64,000 bases of DNA, taken from Pleomorphomonas diazotrophica. Lineage in GTDB: Bacteria; Pseudomonadota; Alphaproteobacteria; Rhizobiales; Pleomorphomonadaceae. The notes under the pieces were generated by a model. It saw only the letters and a program-made list of their open reading frames with translations, was not told the DNA's origin and did no database searches. Shown here piece by piece: positions 1 to 9,943 of this stretch. The DNA lies in NCBI RefSeq assembly GCF_002844595.1, contig NZ_PJNW01000002.1, forward strand, positions 558,001 through 622,000. The letters are read 5' to 3'. Position 1 is the stretch's first letter, and every line of letters starts with the position of its first letter. The position numbers were made by a program, and so were the translations under genes.

Positions 1-878
1 GCCGCCGTCACTGACGGCAGGTCCCGTTCGGCCAGCTGCGTCAGAATGGTGGCCCGGTCTTTGGCCGAACCCGAGAGGTAGGCGTCGGCCAGCGGCTTGT
101 CGGCTTTCAACTGGAACAGCGCGCGCGTGGTGAGCAGCGTATCAAGTCCGAGTACCCCGGCGATCCGATCGGCCCCGACCACACGGATCAGCGTGTCGGT
201 CGCCGTGTTGTCGCTGCGAGCGATCATCTCGGCTGCCAGCGTGTGCAGGGTGAGGGGCGAGGCGGCTGGATAGAGGCGGAGTTGGCCCGATGGCAGCGAG
301 CGGTCGGTCGCCTCGAGCGTCACCACGTCGTCCCAGCGGCGGCGTCCCGCCGCGATATCCTCGGTGAGAACCTTCAGCACGCCGAGCTTGAACGCCGAGC
401 CGACGGCAAGCGGTCGTTCGGCGTCGCGTTCGTGGCGGATAACTCCGTCCGTCTCGATCAGATAGGAGACGGTGTCGGCGAGGCCGCCGAGCTTTTCCAG
501 CGTTTCGTCAAGGGAGGCGGTCAGGGCGACGGGCGGCTCGAACAGCAGCCCGTCGATCAGGCCGTCGTCATCCAGGGTGACCTTGGTGGGAATGGAATGG
601 GTGCCGGTCTCGACGGCATAGTCCTCGCCGTCCTGGATGATCGTTCGTGGTTCCCCAAGCGAGCTGGTGAGCTGTTTTACGATCTGTGCCACCTGATCGG
701 CGGGCACCTCGGCAAGAAAGGACTTCGAGAACAGGATGCTCGCTTGATCGGGCGAGCGAAACAGTTGCTCAAGGCGAGCGAGTTCCGCCTCACCGGCCAT
801 GGCGCCAGTCATTTGACTCACCTGCGCGGCCATGTGGATCAGAAGCGAGGCCGCTAACGCTCGGATGTGGAATTGCAT
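1..878 (-). CDS. Serine hydrolase, class A beta-lactamase fold (C-terminus beyond window)
   Basis: Reading leftwards from the ATG at 876-878, the frame stays open for 292 codons to the edge. The first ~100 residues look like a DUF3887-type cap region. After that come an SxxK-type active site (VGSAFKLG), an SDN-type motif (ARSDNTATD) and surrounding sequence typical of class A beta-lactamase-related penicillin-recognising enzymes. The KTG motif would lie beyond the window. An in-frame stop nine bases upstream makes this the most distal possible ATG. The N-terminus is only weakly signal-like. The family includes beta-lactamases, peptidases and esterases, and nothing here shows the substrate. 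It is divergent from the TfoX-domain gene. Confidence 0.8.
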   Translation of the reverse strand, partial: MQFHIRALAASLLIHMAAQVSQMTGAMAGEAELARLEQLFRSPDQASILFSKSFLAEVPADQVAQIVKQLTSSLGEPRTIIQDGEDYAVETGTHSIPTKVTLDDDGLIDGLLFEPPVALTASLDETLEKLGGLADTVSYLIETDGVIRHERDAERPLAVGSAFKLGVLKVLTEDIAAGRRRWDDVVTLEATDRSLPSGQLRLYPAASPLTLHTLAAEMIARSDNTATDTLIRVVGADRIAGVLGLDTLLTTRALFQLKADKPLADAYLSGSAKDRATILTQLAERDLPSVTA

Positions 879-998
879 GGCAGCAATTTACGCCTGTATG
901 CCGGCGGTGCAAGTCGTCCACGGCTTTTTTGGCGTGATGGCTGGACGTGCCGGTTTGTTCGCTTTATGTTCCTATCGATCATATTTGCGGGGATGGCG

Positions 999-1394
999 AT
1001 GGCGGACGACGGTTTCAGGGAGTATCTGCGCGAACTGATGGAGCCGCTCGGCGGCGTTACCTTCCGCAAGATGTTCGGCGGGCTCTCCATCTATCAAGAC
1101 GGCATGGTGTTCGCGTTGGAGATCGAGGGCAGCCTCTACTTCAAGGTTGATGACGAAACGCGCGGTCGGTTCGTTGCCGAGGACTGCCCACAGTTCGAGT
1201 ATACCACCAAGGACGGCCGGACGGCGCAGATGCCCTATTGGCGCGCGCCCGAGCGGCTTTACGACGAACCGGACGAGTTCCTCGACTGGTGTCGCGCCGC
1301 GGTCGGCGTTGCCCGTCGCAGCGAGGCGACCAAGGCCGAGGAAAAGGCGCGCAAGGTGAGCCGCAAGCGCAAGACGACGGCCGATACCGATTGA
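999..1394 (+). CDS. TfoX/Sxy N-terminal domain protein
   Basis: A 131-residue protein starting MADDGFREYL. The first ~100 residues are a TfoX_N domain: a helical start, then RKMFGGLSIY, FALEIEGSLYFKVD and the Y/W-rich MPYWRAPERLYD. The tail is Lys/Arg-rich (about residues 105-131). The ATG at 999 is chosen because GGGG at 989-992 sits six bases in front of it. An ATG at 993 and an upstream in-frame extension are possible but lack spacing and conservation. Gammaproteobacterial Sxy/TfoX activates competence genes, but stand-alone TfoX_N proteins in alphaproteobacteria have no established role, so none is assigned. Confidence 0.8.
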   Translation: MADDGFREYLRELMEPLGGVTFRKMFGGLSIYQDGMVFALEIEGSLYFKVDDETRGRFVAEDCPQFEYTTKDGRTAQMPYWRAPERLYDEPDEFLDWCRAAVGVARRSEATKAEEKARKVSRKRKTTADTD

Positions 1395-1502
1395 TACACT
1401 TCGGCACCGTCTTGAGAGGATCGGGACGCGGCGAAGCGATAGAAGAAAGAAGAGCCAAAGGACTGGCTTCCTTAAGTTTTCTTTCTTTGTCGAGTTTTCG
1501 CC

Positions 1503-2027
1503 ATGTCCGCCAAAGACACCCTGTTCCGCTATGCCACGCCGCTGACCACCTGGCTGTTCCTGATCTCTCTGGTCTCCGGCGTCGCTCTCTTTCTCGGCGT
1601 CGGCACGCAGTATTTCCGTGAAATGCACGAGATACTGTCGCTGTTCCTGATCGTCCCCTTCGGGTTGCACGTCTGGCGCAACTGGCGGACGCTCATGAGC
1701 TATTTCCGTCACCCGGCCATGTGGATCTCGACCGTCGTCTGCCTCGCGGCCGCCGGCGCCTTCGTCTACGAGGGGGCTAGCGCCTCCACCGACAATCCCC
1801 GCGCCGTCATCTTCGGGGCTCTCGGCAATGCTTCGGTGACGGCGCTCGCCGCGCTTGCCCACACCGACGAAGCGACGGTGACCCAACGGCTCAAGGCGAT
1901 CGGCGTCGAGGTCACCTCGGCCGAGGATACGGTGGCGGGGCTCGCCAGGGCGTCGGGTCACGATAGTTTTGAGCTGTTGGGCGTCGCACTGGCGTCGGCC
2001 TCGGCGGCCGGCCAGCCCGCGCCCTGA
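1503..2027 (+). CDS. DUF4405 membrane protein (cytochrome b561-like)
   Basis: A 174-residue protein with three hydrophobic segments at about residues 14-34, 44-60 and 74-92, then a soluble C-terminal part. The segments FREMHEILSLF and PFGLHVWRNW place two histidines in successive helices, as in the DUF4405 / cytochrome b561-like family where such histidines may bind haem. The C-terminal ~80 residues look like a small helical (DUF4405-associated or DUF2254-unlike) appendix that I do not recognise. The gene stands alone behind a 100-base gap and is followed by a strong terminator. A role in membrane electron transfer is inferred, not shown. Confidence 0.7.
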   Translation: MSAKDTLFRYATPLTTWLFLISLVSGVALFLGVGTQYFREMHEILSLFLIVPFGLHVWRNWRTLMSYFRHPAMWISTVVCLAAAGAFVYEGASASTDNPRAVIFGALGNASVTALAALAHTDEATVTQRLKAIGVEVTSAEDTVAGLARASGHDSFELLGVALASASAAGQPAP

Positions 2028-2053
2028 GCCCGGCAAAGCCGGCAAAGTCGACC

Positions 2054-2086
2054 AAAGGGGAGGTTCGTCACGAATCCTCCCTTTTT
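2054..2086 (+). terminator. Rho-independent terminator after the DUF4405 gene
   Basis: The arms AAAGGGGAGG (2054-2063) and CCTCCCTTTT (2076-2085) pair, with TTCGT/ACGAA extending the helix inward. A T-run at 2082-2086 follows the stem. Confidence 0.75.
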
Positions 2087-2162
2087 GCTTTGTGCCCGCG
2101 GGGAAGTTTGCTATGGAGACCCCGCTTCGAGCATCGGAGGCGATGGTCGGCGCGGTTGGGTC

Positions 2163-2247
2163 GCGGGCGTGGTGGAATTGGTAGACACGCTGGATTTAGG
2201 TTCCAGTGGCGAAAGCCGTGGGGGTTCAAGTCCCTTCGCCCGCACCA
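2163..2247 (+). tRNA. tRNA-Leu(UAG)
   Basis: An 85-base tRNA. The acceptor stem is GCGGGCG (2163-2169) with CGCCCGC (2237-2243), then discriminator A and an encoded CCA (2245-2247). The anticodon stem CTGGA/TCCAG encloses TTTAGGT, giving anticodon TAG at 2197-2199. The long variable arm and the TTCAAGT T-loop fit a class II leucine tRNA. Confidence 0.95.
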
Positions 2248-2417
2248 GATCGGCCCGCCGTGATCGAGGGTGATGCGGTCGGTGTCAGGTACGCCTCCGT
2301 GGCGTCCCGCCGGTGGTGAAGACAGAATTGAACCGCTTCTTCGGACAGGCTCGGCTGGGGAAACCGCCGGAACGGTCCGTGAGGCGTTCTCGGGATCAGA
2401 GACGAAAGAAAACATCC

Positions 2418-3767
2418 ATGCAGGTGACTGAAACCTCGACCGAAGGCCTGAAGCGCGAGCTCAAGATCGTCATCACGGCCTCCGAACTCGCTGAAAAGCT
2501 CGACGCCTACCTCGAGGACCTCAAGGGGCGCGCCCAGATCCGCGGCTTCCGTCCGGGCAAGGTTCCCAAGGCTCACCTCAAGAAGCTCTACGGCAAGTCG
2601 GCCATGGCCGAGATCGTCAACACGGTGATCGGCGAGACCTCGAACAAGGCCCTCGAAGAGCGCTCCGAGAAGGCGGCCATGCAGCCGCAGATCAAGCTTT
2701 CCGACGAAGACGCCGAGAAGATCCTGTCGGGTGACCTCGATCTCGCCTACGACCTCTCCTACGAGATCGTGCCGGAGTTCGAGCTGGCGCCGGTCGACGG
2801 CATCGCCATCGAGCGTCCGGTCGTTGAGGTGGCTGATTCGGAAGTCGAAGAGCGCCTGACCCAGATCGCCGAGGGTGCTCGCTCCTACGTTGCCCGCGAG
2901 GAAGGCGCCGCTGCCCAGAATGGCGACCGCCTGACCATCTCCTACCTCGGCAAGATCGACGGCGAGCCCTTCGAAGGCGGCGCTGACGACCGCGCTGCCA
3001 TCTTCCTCGGACAGGGCCGCTTCATTCCCGGCTTCGAGGAGCAGCTGATCGGCCTCAAGGTCGGCGACAAGAAGGTCATCGAAGTGACCTTCCCCGAGGA
3101 CTATCAGGCCAAGCATCTGGCCGGTAAGCCCGCCACCTTCGATATCGAAGTGTTCGAGGTCGCCGCTCCGGGCGAACTGAAGCTCGATGACGACTGGGCC
3201 AAGACGCTCGGCATGGACAGCCTCGACGCGCTGAAGGACATCGTCAAGCAGCAGATCGAATCTCAGAACGGCGGCCAGACCCGCCAGAAGGTGAAGCGTC
3301 AGCTTCTGGACGCCCTCGACGCGCAGTACTCCTTCGAGCTGCCGGCGACGCTGGTGGAGCAGGAGTTCAACGCCATCTGGGGTCAGGTCGAGGCCGAGAT
3401 GAAGGCTGCCGGCAAGACCTTCGAGGATGAGGACACCACCGAGGAGAAGGCCCGCGCCGACTATCGCAAGATCGCCGAGCGTCGCGTCCGTCTCGGTCTC
3501 GTGCTGTCGAAGTTCGGCGAGCGCGAAAAGGTTCAGGTCAACGAGCAGGAACTGCAGCGCGCGCTGATCGAGCGGGCCCGCCAGTTCCCCGGCCAGGAGA
3601 AGGCCGTGTTCGACTTCTATCGCCGCGACGCCAATGCGCTTGCCTCGCTGCAGGCGCCGGTGTTCGAGGAGAAGGTGGTCGACGTGCTGCTCGGGCTGAT
3701 CAAGGTCACCGACAAGACCGTCACCAAGGAAGAGCTGTTCAAGGACGACGAAGAGCCGGCCGTCTGA
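2418..3767 (+). CDS. tig: Trigger factor, ribosome-associated chaperone and prolyl isomerase
   Basis: 449 residues, normal for the family. The order is an N-terminal ribosome-binding domain (about 1-145; signature region IRGFRPGKVPKAHLKK at ~40-55), an FKBP-like prolyl isomerase domain (about 155-245; GDRLTISYLGKIDGEPFEGG and FIPGFEEQLIGLKVGDKK) and a helical C-terminal chaperone domain. Trigger factor binds beside ribosomal protein L23 and shields nascent chains. The start MQVTETSTEG matches family N-termini, so the 35-codon in-frame extension upstream is not counted. The gene precedes clpP, clpX and lon in the same direction, a conserved proteostasis neighbourhood, but it has its own terminator. 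Confidence 0.97.
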   Translation: MQVTETSTEGLKRELKIVITASELAEKLDAYLEDLKGRAQIRGFRPGKVPKAHLKKLYGKSAMAEIVNTVIGETSNKALEERSEKAAMQPQIKLSDEDAEKILSGDLDLAYDLSYEIVPEFELAPVDGIAIERPVVEVADSEVEERLTQIAEGARSYVAREEGAAAQNGDRLTISYLGKIDGEPFEGGADDRAAIFLGQGRFIPGFEEQLIGLKVGDKKVIEVTFPEDYQAKHLAGKPATFDIEVFEVAAPGELKLDDDWAKTLGMDSLDALKDIVKQQIESQNGGQTRQKVKRQLLDALDAQYSFELPATLVEQEFNAIWGQVEAEMKAAGKTFEDEDTTEEKARADYRKIAERRVRLGLVLSKFGEREKVQVNEQELQRALIERARQFPGQEKAVFDFYRRDANALASLQAPVFEEKVVDVLLGLIKVTDKTVTKEELFKDDEEPAV

Positions 3768-3801
3768 CCGGTCAGGCAGCTATTGTCACCATGAATACCG
3801 C

Positions 3802-3831
3802 GGCCGGGGCGGCGACGCCCCGGCCCGTTGC
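3802..3831 (+). terminator. Strong hairpin after tig
   Basis: A perfect 10-bp stem, GGCCGGGGCG (3802-3811) with CGCCCCGGCC (3816-3825), closed by the tetraloop GCGA. Only a weak T-rich tail (cgttgcgttt) follows, so it may be a pause or processing hairpin rather than a full terminator. Confidence 0.65.
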
Positions 3832-4107
3832 GTTTCATGGCGGTCAGCCCTGCATGTGGTTCCGACCGCTTGCAGAGTTTGCCGGCGATGCATAAGTGGC
3901 TTTTATGGGGAGGTTCCCCGAAGGCCGAAGGGGCATGGAAGGCCGTACACCATGCACCGAAAATTCAGCGGCTTTGGTGTAGCCAAGTGTCCGCTTGGGA
4001 TGTAACGATCACGGCAAGAGTGATTTGCAGGCGACGCCACCGCCACTCCGCAAGGCCCCGAAAGGGGATAGGAAGGCCGGTTCGTCCGTCGAACGCCGAG
4101 GGAACGT
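3832..4107 (+). other. Gene-free region upstream of clpP
   Basis: With the tig hairpin this makes a 340-base gap. It should hold the clpP promoter. A weak candidate is CTTGCA at 3869-3874 with ATAAGT at 3892-3897, 17 bases apart, but the match is too poor to annotate. No coding signal was seen. Confidence 0.4.
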
Positions 4108-4734
4108 ATGAAGGATCCTGTCGATTTCACCATGAGCACGCTGGTCCCGATGGTCGTCGAGCAGACGAACCGTGGCGAGCGCGCCTATGACATTTTCTCG
4201 CGCCTCCTCAAGGAGCGGATCATCTTCATCACCGGCGGAATCGACGACGGTGTCGCGACGCTGGTCAGCGCCCAGCTTCTGTTCCTGGAGTCGGAGAACC
4301 CCAACAAGGAGATCTCCCTCTATATCAATTCTCCCGGCGGTTATGTGACGGCGGGCCTCGCCATCTACGACACAATGCAGTTCATCCGCCCGAAGGTGGC
4401 GACGCTCTGCATCGGCCAGGCGGCGTCCATGGGCTCGCTGCTGCTCTGCGCCGGCGAGCCGGGCATGCGCTTCTCGCTGCCCAACGCGCGCATCATGGTG
4501 CACCAGCCGTCGGGCGGATTCCGTGGTCAGGCGGCTGACATCATGCTGCACGCTCAGGAGATCCTGAAGCTGAAGCGCCGCCTCAACCAGATCTACGTCC
4601 AGCATACTGGCCGCGATCTTGCAGCGGTCGAAGAGGCGCTGGAGCGCGACAACTTCATGGATGCCGAAGCGGCCAAGGCATTCGGCCTTGTGGACGACGT
4701 CATCCAGAAGCGGGCGGTTCCCGAACTGCCCTGA
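4108..4734 (+). CDS. clpP: ATP-dependent Clp protease, proteolytic subunit
   Basis: 208 residues, standard length. The triad is visible as Ser107 (GQAASMGS), His132 (MVHQPSGG) and Asp181 (ERDNFM). The substrate-channel segment [20 protein letters not shown] is intact. ClpP forms the tetradecameric chamber that degrades proteins unfolded by ClpX or ClpA. It is followed 203 bases later by clpX, the usual order. The start ATG gives the [20 protein letters not shown]-terminus of the alphaproteobacterial type; the initial residues are probably a short propeptide removed by self-processing, as known for the family. Confidence 0.98.
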   Translation: MKDPVDFTMSTLVPMVVEQTNRGERAYDIFSRLLKERIIFITGGIDDGVATLVSAQLLFLESENPNKEISLYINSPGGYVTAGLAIYDTMQFIRPKVATLCIGQAASMGSLLLCAGEPGMRFSLPNARIMVHQPSGGFRGQAADIMLHAQEILKLKRRLNQIYVQHTGRDLAAVEEALERDNFMDAEAAKAFGLVDDVIQKRAVPELP

Positions 4735-4937
4735 GGAAAGAGGTTTGCCGGCGCCGGAGGCGGCGGCGCTTTGAGATCGGTACGTTAAAGCTATCTTGAG
4801 TCCTTGGGGCGCAGCATGCGCGAATGGCGGTTTCGGCGGATTCGGCCATTGGTGAGGGTTCGAGAGGGAAGGTTCGGTCCGGTGCTTGCCCAAGGGCGGG
4901 GCGGCGGACCGTCCGTCAACCGAGCGGGAATGATTGG

Positions 4938-6200
<1,263 letters not shown>

Positions 6201-6210
6201 TAGTCTCCAT

Positions 6211-6240
6211 GGGCGGCGATTGATTTGCCGCCCTTCTTCC
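6211..6240 (+). terminator. Terminator after clpX
   Basis: The stem GGGCGGC (6211-6217) pairs with GCCGCCC (6227-6233) across a nine-base loop, followed by ttcttcc. This separates clpX from lon. Confidence 0.65.
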
Positions 6241-6299
6241 CGGCCAAAAGGGGTCGGGAGCGTCGTGCGTCGGGGCCAATGACGCTTTCGTGTCAAGGT

Positions 6300-6328
6300 C
6301 TTGAAAGCACAGTCGCCGCGATCCATGT
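6300..6328 (+). promoter_or_regulatory. Candidate sigma-32 (RpoH) promoter of lon
   Basis: CTTGAA at 6300-6305 and CCATGT at 6323-6328 are separated by exactly 17 bases. This resembles the heat-shock sigma factor consensus (CTTGAA, then a CCCAT-like -10 element). It sits about 225 bases upstream of the lon ATG in a 350-base gap after the clpX terminator. The lon genes of proteobacteria are classic RpoH targets. The call rests on one motif match and no transcription start is known. The rest of the gap (6330-6540) shows nothing recognisable. Confidence 0.5.
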
Positions 6329-6554
6329 ATCCGCTTACGCGGCGGCAACGGAAACGGGAAAGGCGCCCGGCCTCGCGCCCATGACGGGGCGAACCGGACG
6401 GCCACGCAGCGGATCACCCACTCCGATCCTCTCCCCCGTTGCCGGAACCAGGGCCATCCGATGATCCAGTCGGCAGCCCTTGCCGTAAACCGCGTGCGAC
6501 GGACGTCGGCGCCGAAAGGCCAAGCCGGCGGGCCACCAGAAAGGAAACCACTCC

Positions 6555-8987
6555 ATGGCCGCATCCACCTCCGCGACCGGCGCCGAACGGGACGTCTTCC
6601 CCGTCCTGCCGCTTCGTGACATCGTCGTTTTCCCGCACATGATCGTGCCGCTGTTCGTGGGCCGCGAGAAGTCCATCCGCGCCCTCGAAGAAGTGATGAC
6701 GGCCGACAAGCAGATCCTCCTGGCGACGCAGCGCAACGCCTCCGACGATGATCCTGCCTCAGGCGACATCTATACCGTCGGCACGCTCGCGACTGTGCTT
6801 CAGCTCCTCAAGTTGCCCGACGGCACGGTGAAGGTGCTGGTCGAAGGCGCCCGCCGGGCCGAAGTGATCAATTTCATCGACCGCTCCGACTACTTCGAGG
6901 CCGAGGTGCGCCCGCTCGATGAGGTGGAGAGCGACCGCGTCGAGGTCGAGGCGCTGGCCCGCTCCGTGCTGGTCGAGTTCGACAACTATGTCAAGCTGAA
7001 CAAGAAGGTGTCTCCCGAGGTGCTCGGCACCATCAAGGAGATCGACGACTACGCCAAGCTCGCCGACACCATCGCCAGCCATCTCGCCGTCAAGATCTCC
7101 GAGAAGCAGGAAGTTCTGTCTCTGAAGTCGGTGGTCGAGCGGCTCGAGCGCGTGCTGGGCCTGATGGAGAGCGAGATTTCCGTTCTGCAGGTGGAAAAGC
7201 GCATCCGCAGCCGCGTCAAGCGGCAGATGGAGAAGACCCAGCGCGAGTACTATCTCAACGAGCAGATGAAGGCGATCCAGAAGGAGCTCGGCGACGGCGA
7301 GGAAGGCAAGGACGAGCTTGCCGAACTCGAGGAGCGCATCAAGCGCACCAAGCTCTCCAAGGAAGCGCGCGAAAAGGCAACGGCCGAGCTGAAGAAGCTC
7401 AGGCAGATGTCTCCCATGTCGGCCGAAGCCACCGTGGTGCGCAACTACCTCGACTGGATTCTCGGCATTCCCTGGAAGGCTCGCTCCAAGACCCGTGACG
7501 ACCTCGCCTATGCCGAAGCGGTGCTGAACGAGGACCATTTCGGCCTCGACAAGGTCAAGGAACGCATCATCGAGTATCTGGCGGTGCAGAGCCGGGCCAA
7601 CAAGCTGAAGGGGCCGATCATCTGCCTCGTCGGTCCGCCGGGCGTCGGCAAGACCTCGCTCGCCAAGTCGATCGCCAAGGCGACCGGCCGTGAATATGTG
7701 CGCATGTCGCTGGGCGGCGTGCGGGACGAGGCGGAAATCCGCGGTCACCGCCGTACCTATATCGGCTCGATGCCCGGCAAGGTCATCCAGTCGATGAAGA
7801 AGGCGAAGAAGTCCAACCCGCTCTTCCTGCTCGACGAGATCGACAAGATGGGCATGGATTTCCGCGGCGATCCGTCGTCGGCCCTGCTGGAGGTTCTCGA
7901 CCCCGAGCAGAACCACACCTTCATGGACCACTACCTTGAGGTCGAGTACGACCTCTCGGACGTGATGTTCGTGACGACCGCCAACACGCTGAATATCCCC
8001 GGCCCGCTGATGGACCGCATGGAGATCATCCGCATCGCCGGCTATACCGAGGACGAGAAGGTCGAGATCGCCAAAAGGCACCTGCTGCCGAAGTCGATCG
8101 CCGACCATGGTCTTCGCGCGGGCGAGTATGAGATCACCGACGATGCCATTCGCGCGGTGATCCGGCAGTACACCCGGGAAGCCGGCGTGCGTAACCTCGA
8201 CCGAGAGATGATGTCGCTCGCCCGCAAGGCGGTGACCGAGCTTCAGAAGTCGAAGGGCGCGTTGAAGTCGGTCACGGTGACGCCGGAGAAGGTCGAGCAG
8301 TATCTCGGCGTGCCGCGCTTCCGGCATGGAGAGGCCGAGGGTACCGATCAGGTCGGCGTCGTCACGGGTCTTGCGTGGACCGAGGTCGGCGGCGAGCTGC
8401 TCACCATCGAAAGCGTGCGTCTGCCCGGAAAAGGCCGCATGACGGTGACCGGCAACCTGAAGGACGTGATGAAGGAATCGATCTCGGCGGCGGCGTCCTA
8501 CGTCCGCTCGCGCGCTATCGATTTCGGTATCGAACCGCCGCTGTTCGACAAGCGTGACATCCACGTGCACGTTCCGGAAGGCGCTACGCCGAAGGATGGT
8601 CCGTCGGCCGGTATCGCCATGGTGACCTCCATCGTGTCGGTGATGACCGGCGTGCCGGTGCGCCACGACGTTGCCATGACCGGTGAGATCACGCTGCGCG
8701 GCCGCGTGCTGCCCATCGGCGGTCTCAAGGAGAAGCTGCTCGCCGCTCATCGCGGTGGCATCAAGACGGTGCTGATCCCCGACGAGAACGCCAAGGACCT
8801 CGCCGACATTCCGGAGAACGTCCGGAACGGCATGGAAGTCATTCCGGTGGCCCACATGGACGATGTGCTGAAGGTGGCTTTGGTGAAGCCGCTGGAGCCG
8901 ATCGCATGGGACGAATCGAAGGAAGCGACGTCTGCGCCGGTCGCCGAAGGCGATGCCGGGGATCTAGCGCCGATTACCGCCCATTGA
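6555..8987 (+). CDS. lon: ATP-dependent Lon protease (LonA type)
   Basis: 810 residues, full length for LonA. It has an N-terminal substrate-binding LAN domain (about 12-205), a coiled linker, an AAA+ module with Walker A GPPGVGKT at 360-367 and Walker [11 protein letters not shown], and a C-terminal protease domain with the Ser-Lys dyad Ser684 ([10 protein letters not shown]) and Lys727 ([10 protein letters not shown]). Lon degrades misfolded and specific regulatory proteins in the cytoplasm. AAGGAAA about eight bases before the ATG supports the start. It follows a candidate heat-shock promoter and ends at a clear terminator, so it appears monocistronic, with hupB next. Confidence 0.98.
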   Translation: MAASTSATGAERDVFPVLPLRDIVVFPHMIVPLFVGREKSIRALEEVMTADKQILLATQRNASDDDPASGDIYTVGTLATVLQLLKLPDGTVKVLVEGARRAEVINFIDRSDYFEAEVRPLDEVESDRVEVEALARSVLVEFDNYVKLNKKVSPEVLGTIKEIDDYAKLADTIASHLAVKISEKQEVLSLKSVVERLERVLGLMESEISVLQVEKRIRSRVKRQMEKTQREYYLNEQMKAIQKELGDGEEGKDELAELEERIKRTKLSKEAREKATAELKKLRQMSPMSAEATVVRNYLDWILGIPWKARSKTRDDLAYAEAVLNEDHFGLDKVKERIIEYLAVQSRANKLKGPIICLVGPPGVGKTSLAKSIAKATGREYVRMSLGGVRDEAEIRGHRRTYIGSMPGKVIQSMKKAKKSNPLFLLDEIDKMGMDFRGDPSSALLEVLDPEQNHTFMDHYLEVEYDLSDVMFVTTANTLNIPGPLMDRMEIIRIAGYTEDEKVEIAKRHLLPKSIADHGLRAGEYEITDDAIRAVIRQYTREAGVRNLDREMMSLARKAVTELQKSKGALKSVTVTPEKVEQYLGVPRFRHGEAEGTDQVGVVTGLAWTEVGGELLTIESVRLPGKGRMTVTGNLKDVMKESISAAASYVRSRAIDFGIEPPLFDKRDIHVHVPEGATPKDGPSAGIAMVTSIVSVMTGVPVRHDVAMTGEITLRGRVLPIGGLKEKLLAAHRGGIKTVLIPDENAKDLADIPENVRNGMEVIPVAHMDDVLKVALVKPLEPIAWDESKEATSAPVAEGDAGDLAPITAH

Positions 8988-9019
8988 ACCAACGTGGGAC
9001 ACTTGTCCAGCAAATTTCC

Positions 9020-9049
9020 GACCCGGGCCCCCAAAGCCCGGGTCTTTTT
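9020..9049 (+). terminator. Rho-independent terminator after lon
   Basis: A nine-base-pair stem, GACCCGGGC (9020-9028) with GCCCGGGTC (9036-9044), is followed directly by TTTTT (9045-9049). Confidence 0.9.
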
Positions 9050-9190
9050 CGTTTTCGGTCAAAAAATCGCGCATAAGCCGTCTTTCCGCACTTGATTTTC
9101 CCCGGAAATCCGGGAAACGTGCCGCCGGGGTGACGGGCTAACTACAAGATGGCAGTCCGCTACCGACAGAGTCAGACAAAGGGACACGAC

Positions 9191-9466
9191 ATGAACAAGA
9201 ACGATCTGGTCACGCAGGTCGCCGAGAAGGCGTCGCTCAACAAGGCGCAGGCCGGTGCCGCCGTCGACGCGGTCTTCGCGACGATCACCGAGGCGCTCAA
9301 GGCGGGCGACGAAGTTCGCATCGTCGGCTTCGGCAACTTCGTTGTGACCGAGCGCGCCGCTTCCGAGGGCCGCAACCCGCAGACGGGCGAGCCGCTCAAG
9401 ATCGCTGCTTCCAAGCAGCCGAAGTTCCGCGTGGGCAAGGGCCTCAAGGACGCGGTCAACGGCTGA
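9191..9466 (+). CDS. hupB: HU-family nucleoid DNA-binding protein
   Basis: 91 residues, standard for HU. It begins MNKNDLVTQVAEKASLNKAQ (helical dimerisation part) and contains the beta-arm signature VGFGNFVVTERAASEGRNPQTGE with the conserved NPQTG and an intercalating proline. HU dimers bend and compact DNA. The ATG at 9191 with AAGGGA in front is preferred over a 14-codon upstream extension. It follows lon as in most alphaproteobacteria and ends at its own terminator. Confidence 0.96.
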   Translation: MNKNDLVTQVAEKASLNKAQAGAAVDAVFATITEALKAGDEVRIVGFGNFVVTERAASEGRNPQTGEPLKIAASKQPKFRVGKGLKDAVNG

Positions 9467-9522
9467 CCTCCGAGTCGGCCCGGCCGGCAACCGGATCGGG
9501 ACCGACGCTAGTGACTTTGAAC

Positions 9523-9552
9523 GGCGCGGCCGGCGACGGTCGCGCCCTTTTT
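9523..9552 (+). terminator. Rho-independent terminator after hupB
   Basis: GGCGCGGCC (9523-9531) pairs with GGTCGCGCC (9538-9546), including one G-T pair, and TTTTT follows at 9548-9552. Confidence 0.85.
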
Positions 9553-9636
9553 GCTTTTGTCCTGCGTCCACATCGCGTCAGGCCATCGATCTTGCAATCG
9601 GCTGGCCGAGTGGGTAGAGCAGGGGGCCGGTTCGCC

Positions 9637-9689
9637 CTGGAGCATTCGTCGACCAACTGAAGCATTTGGTCGCCCAGCGAATGCTCCAG
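9637..9689. repeat. Nested palindromic element A
   Basis: The outer arms CTGGAGCATTCG (9637-9648) and CGAATGCTCCAG (9678-9689) are perfectly complementary over 12 bp. Inside them, CGACCAA (9650-9656) pairs with TTGGTCG (9666-9672). It shares the GAGCA...TGCTC outer theme with elements B, C and D in this window and lies between hupB and tRNA-Val. Confidence 0.8.
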
Positions 9690-9698
9690 TTCATTGCT

Positions 9699-9749
9699 GG
9701 AGCAGCCGCTTTTCGATCAGGTTGAGAAAACCTGATCGGCGGGTGCTCT
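9699..9749. repeat. Nested palindromic element B
   Basis: It lies ten bases from element A. The outer arms GGAGCAGCCG (9699-9708) and CGGGTGCTCT (9740-9749) pair with one mismatch and one G-T pair. The inner arms CGATCAGGTT (9714-9723) and AACCTGATCG (9729-9738) are perfect, with loop GAGAA. The inner sequence differs from A while the architecture is the same. Confidence 0.8.
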
Positions 9750-9765
9750 GGCGGCGGGCCAGGGC

Positions 9766-9841
9766 GGGCGGTTAGCTCAGTTGGTAGAGCGCCAGTTTTA
9801 CACACTGGATGTCGGCGGTTCGAGACCGTCACCGCCCACCA
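9766..9841 (+). tRNA. tRNA-Val(UAC)
   Basis: 76 bases. The acceptor arms GGGCGGT (9766-9772) and ACCGCCC (9831-9837) are followed by A and an encoded CCA (9839-9841). The anticodon stem CCAGT/ACTGG encloses TTTACAC, giving anticodon TAC (9799-9801). The D-arm GCTCAGTTGGTAGAGC and T-arm GGTTCGAGACC are typical. Confidence 0.95.
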
Positions 9842-9943
9842 TCGTTCTTTCAAGAAATCGAGCGTTGGAGGTTTTCCCCGACGTCGCTGCTCGGCACGAG
9901 CGACATCGAGACGCGCAGAAGGGCCCTGGCGGGCCTCACATGC

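Noticed and set aside
2163-2247. Integrated element at tRNA-Leu or tRNA-Val
   Set aside because: No integrase, no repeated tRNA 3' end and no foreign genes follow either tRNA.
3869-3897. Promoter of clpP (CTTGCA-N17-ATAAGT)
   Set aside because: Only a partial match to both housekeeping and heat-shock consensus; not strong enough for a feature.
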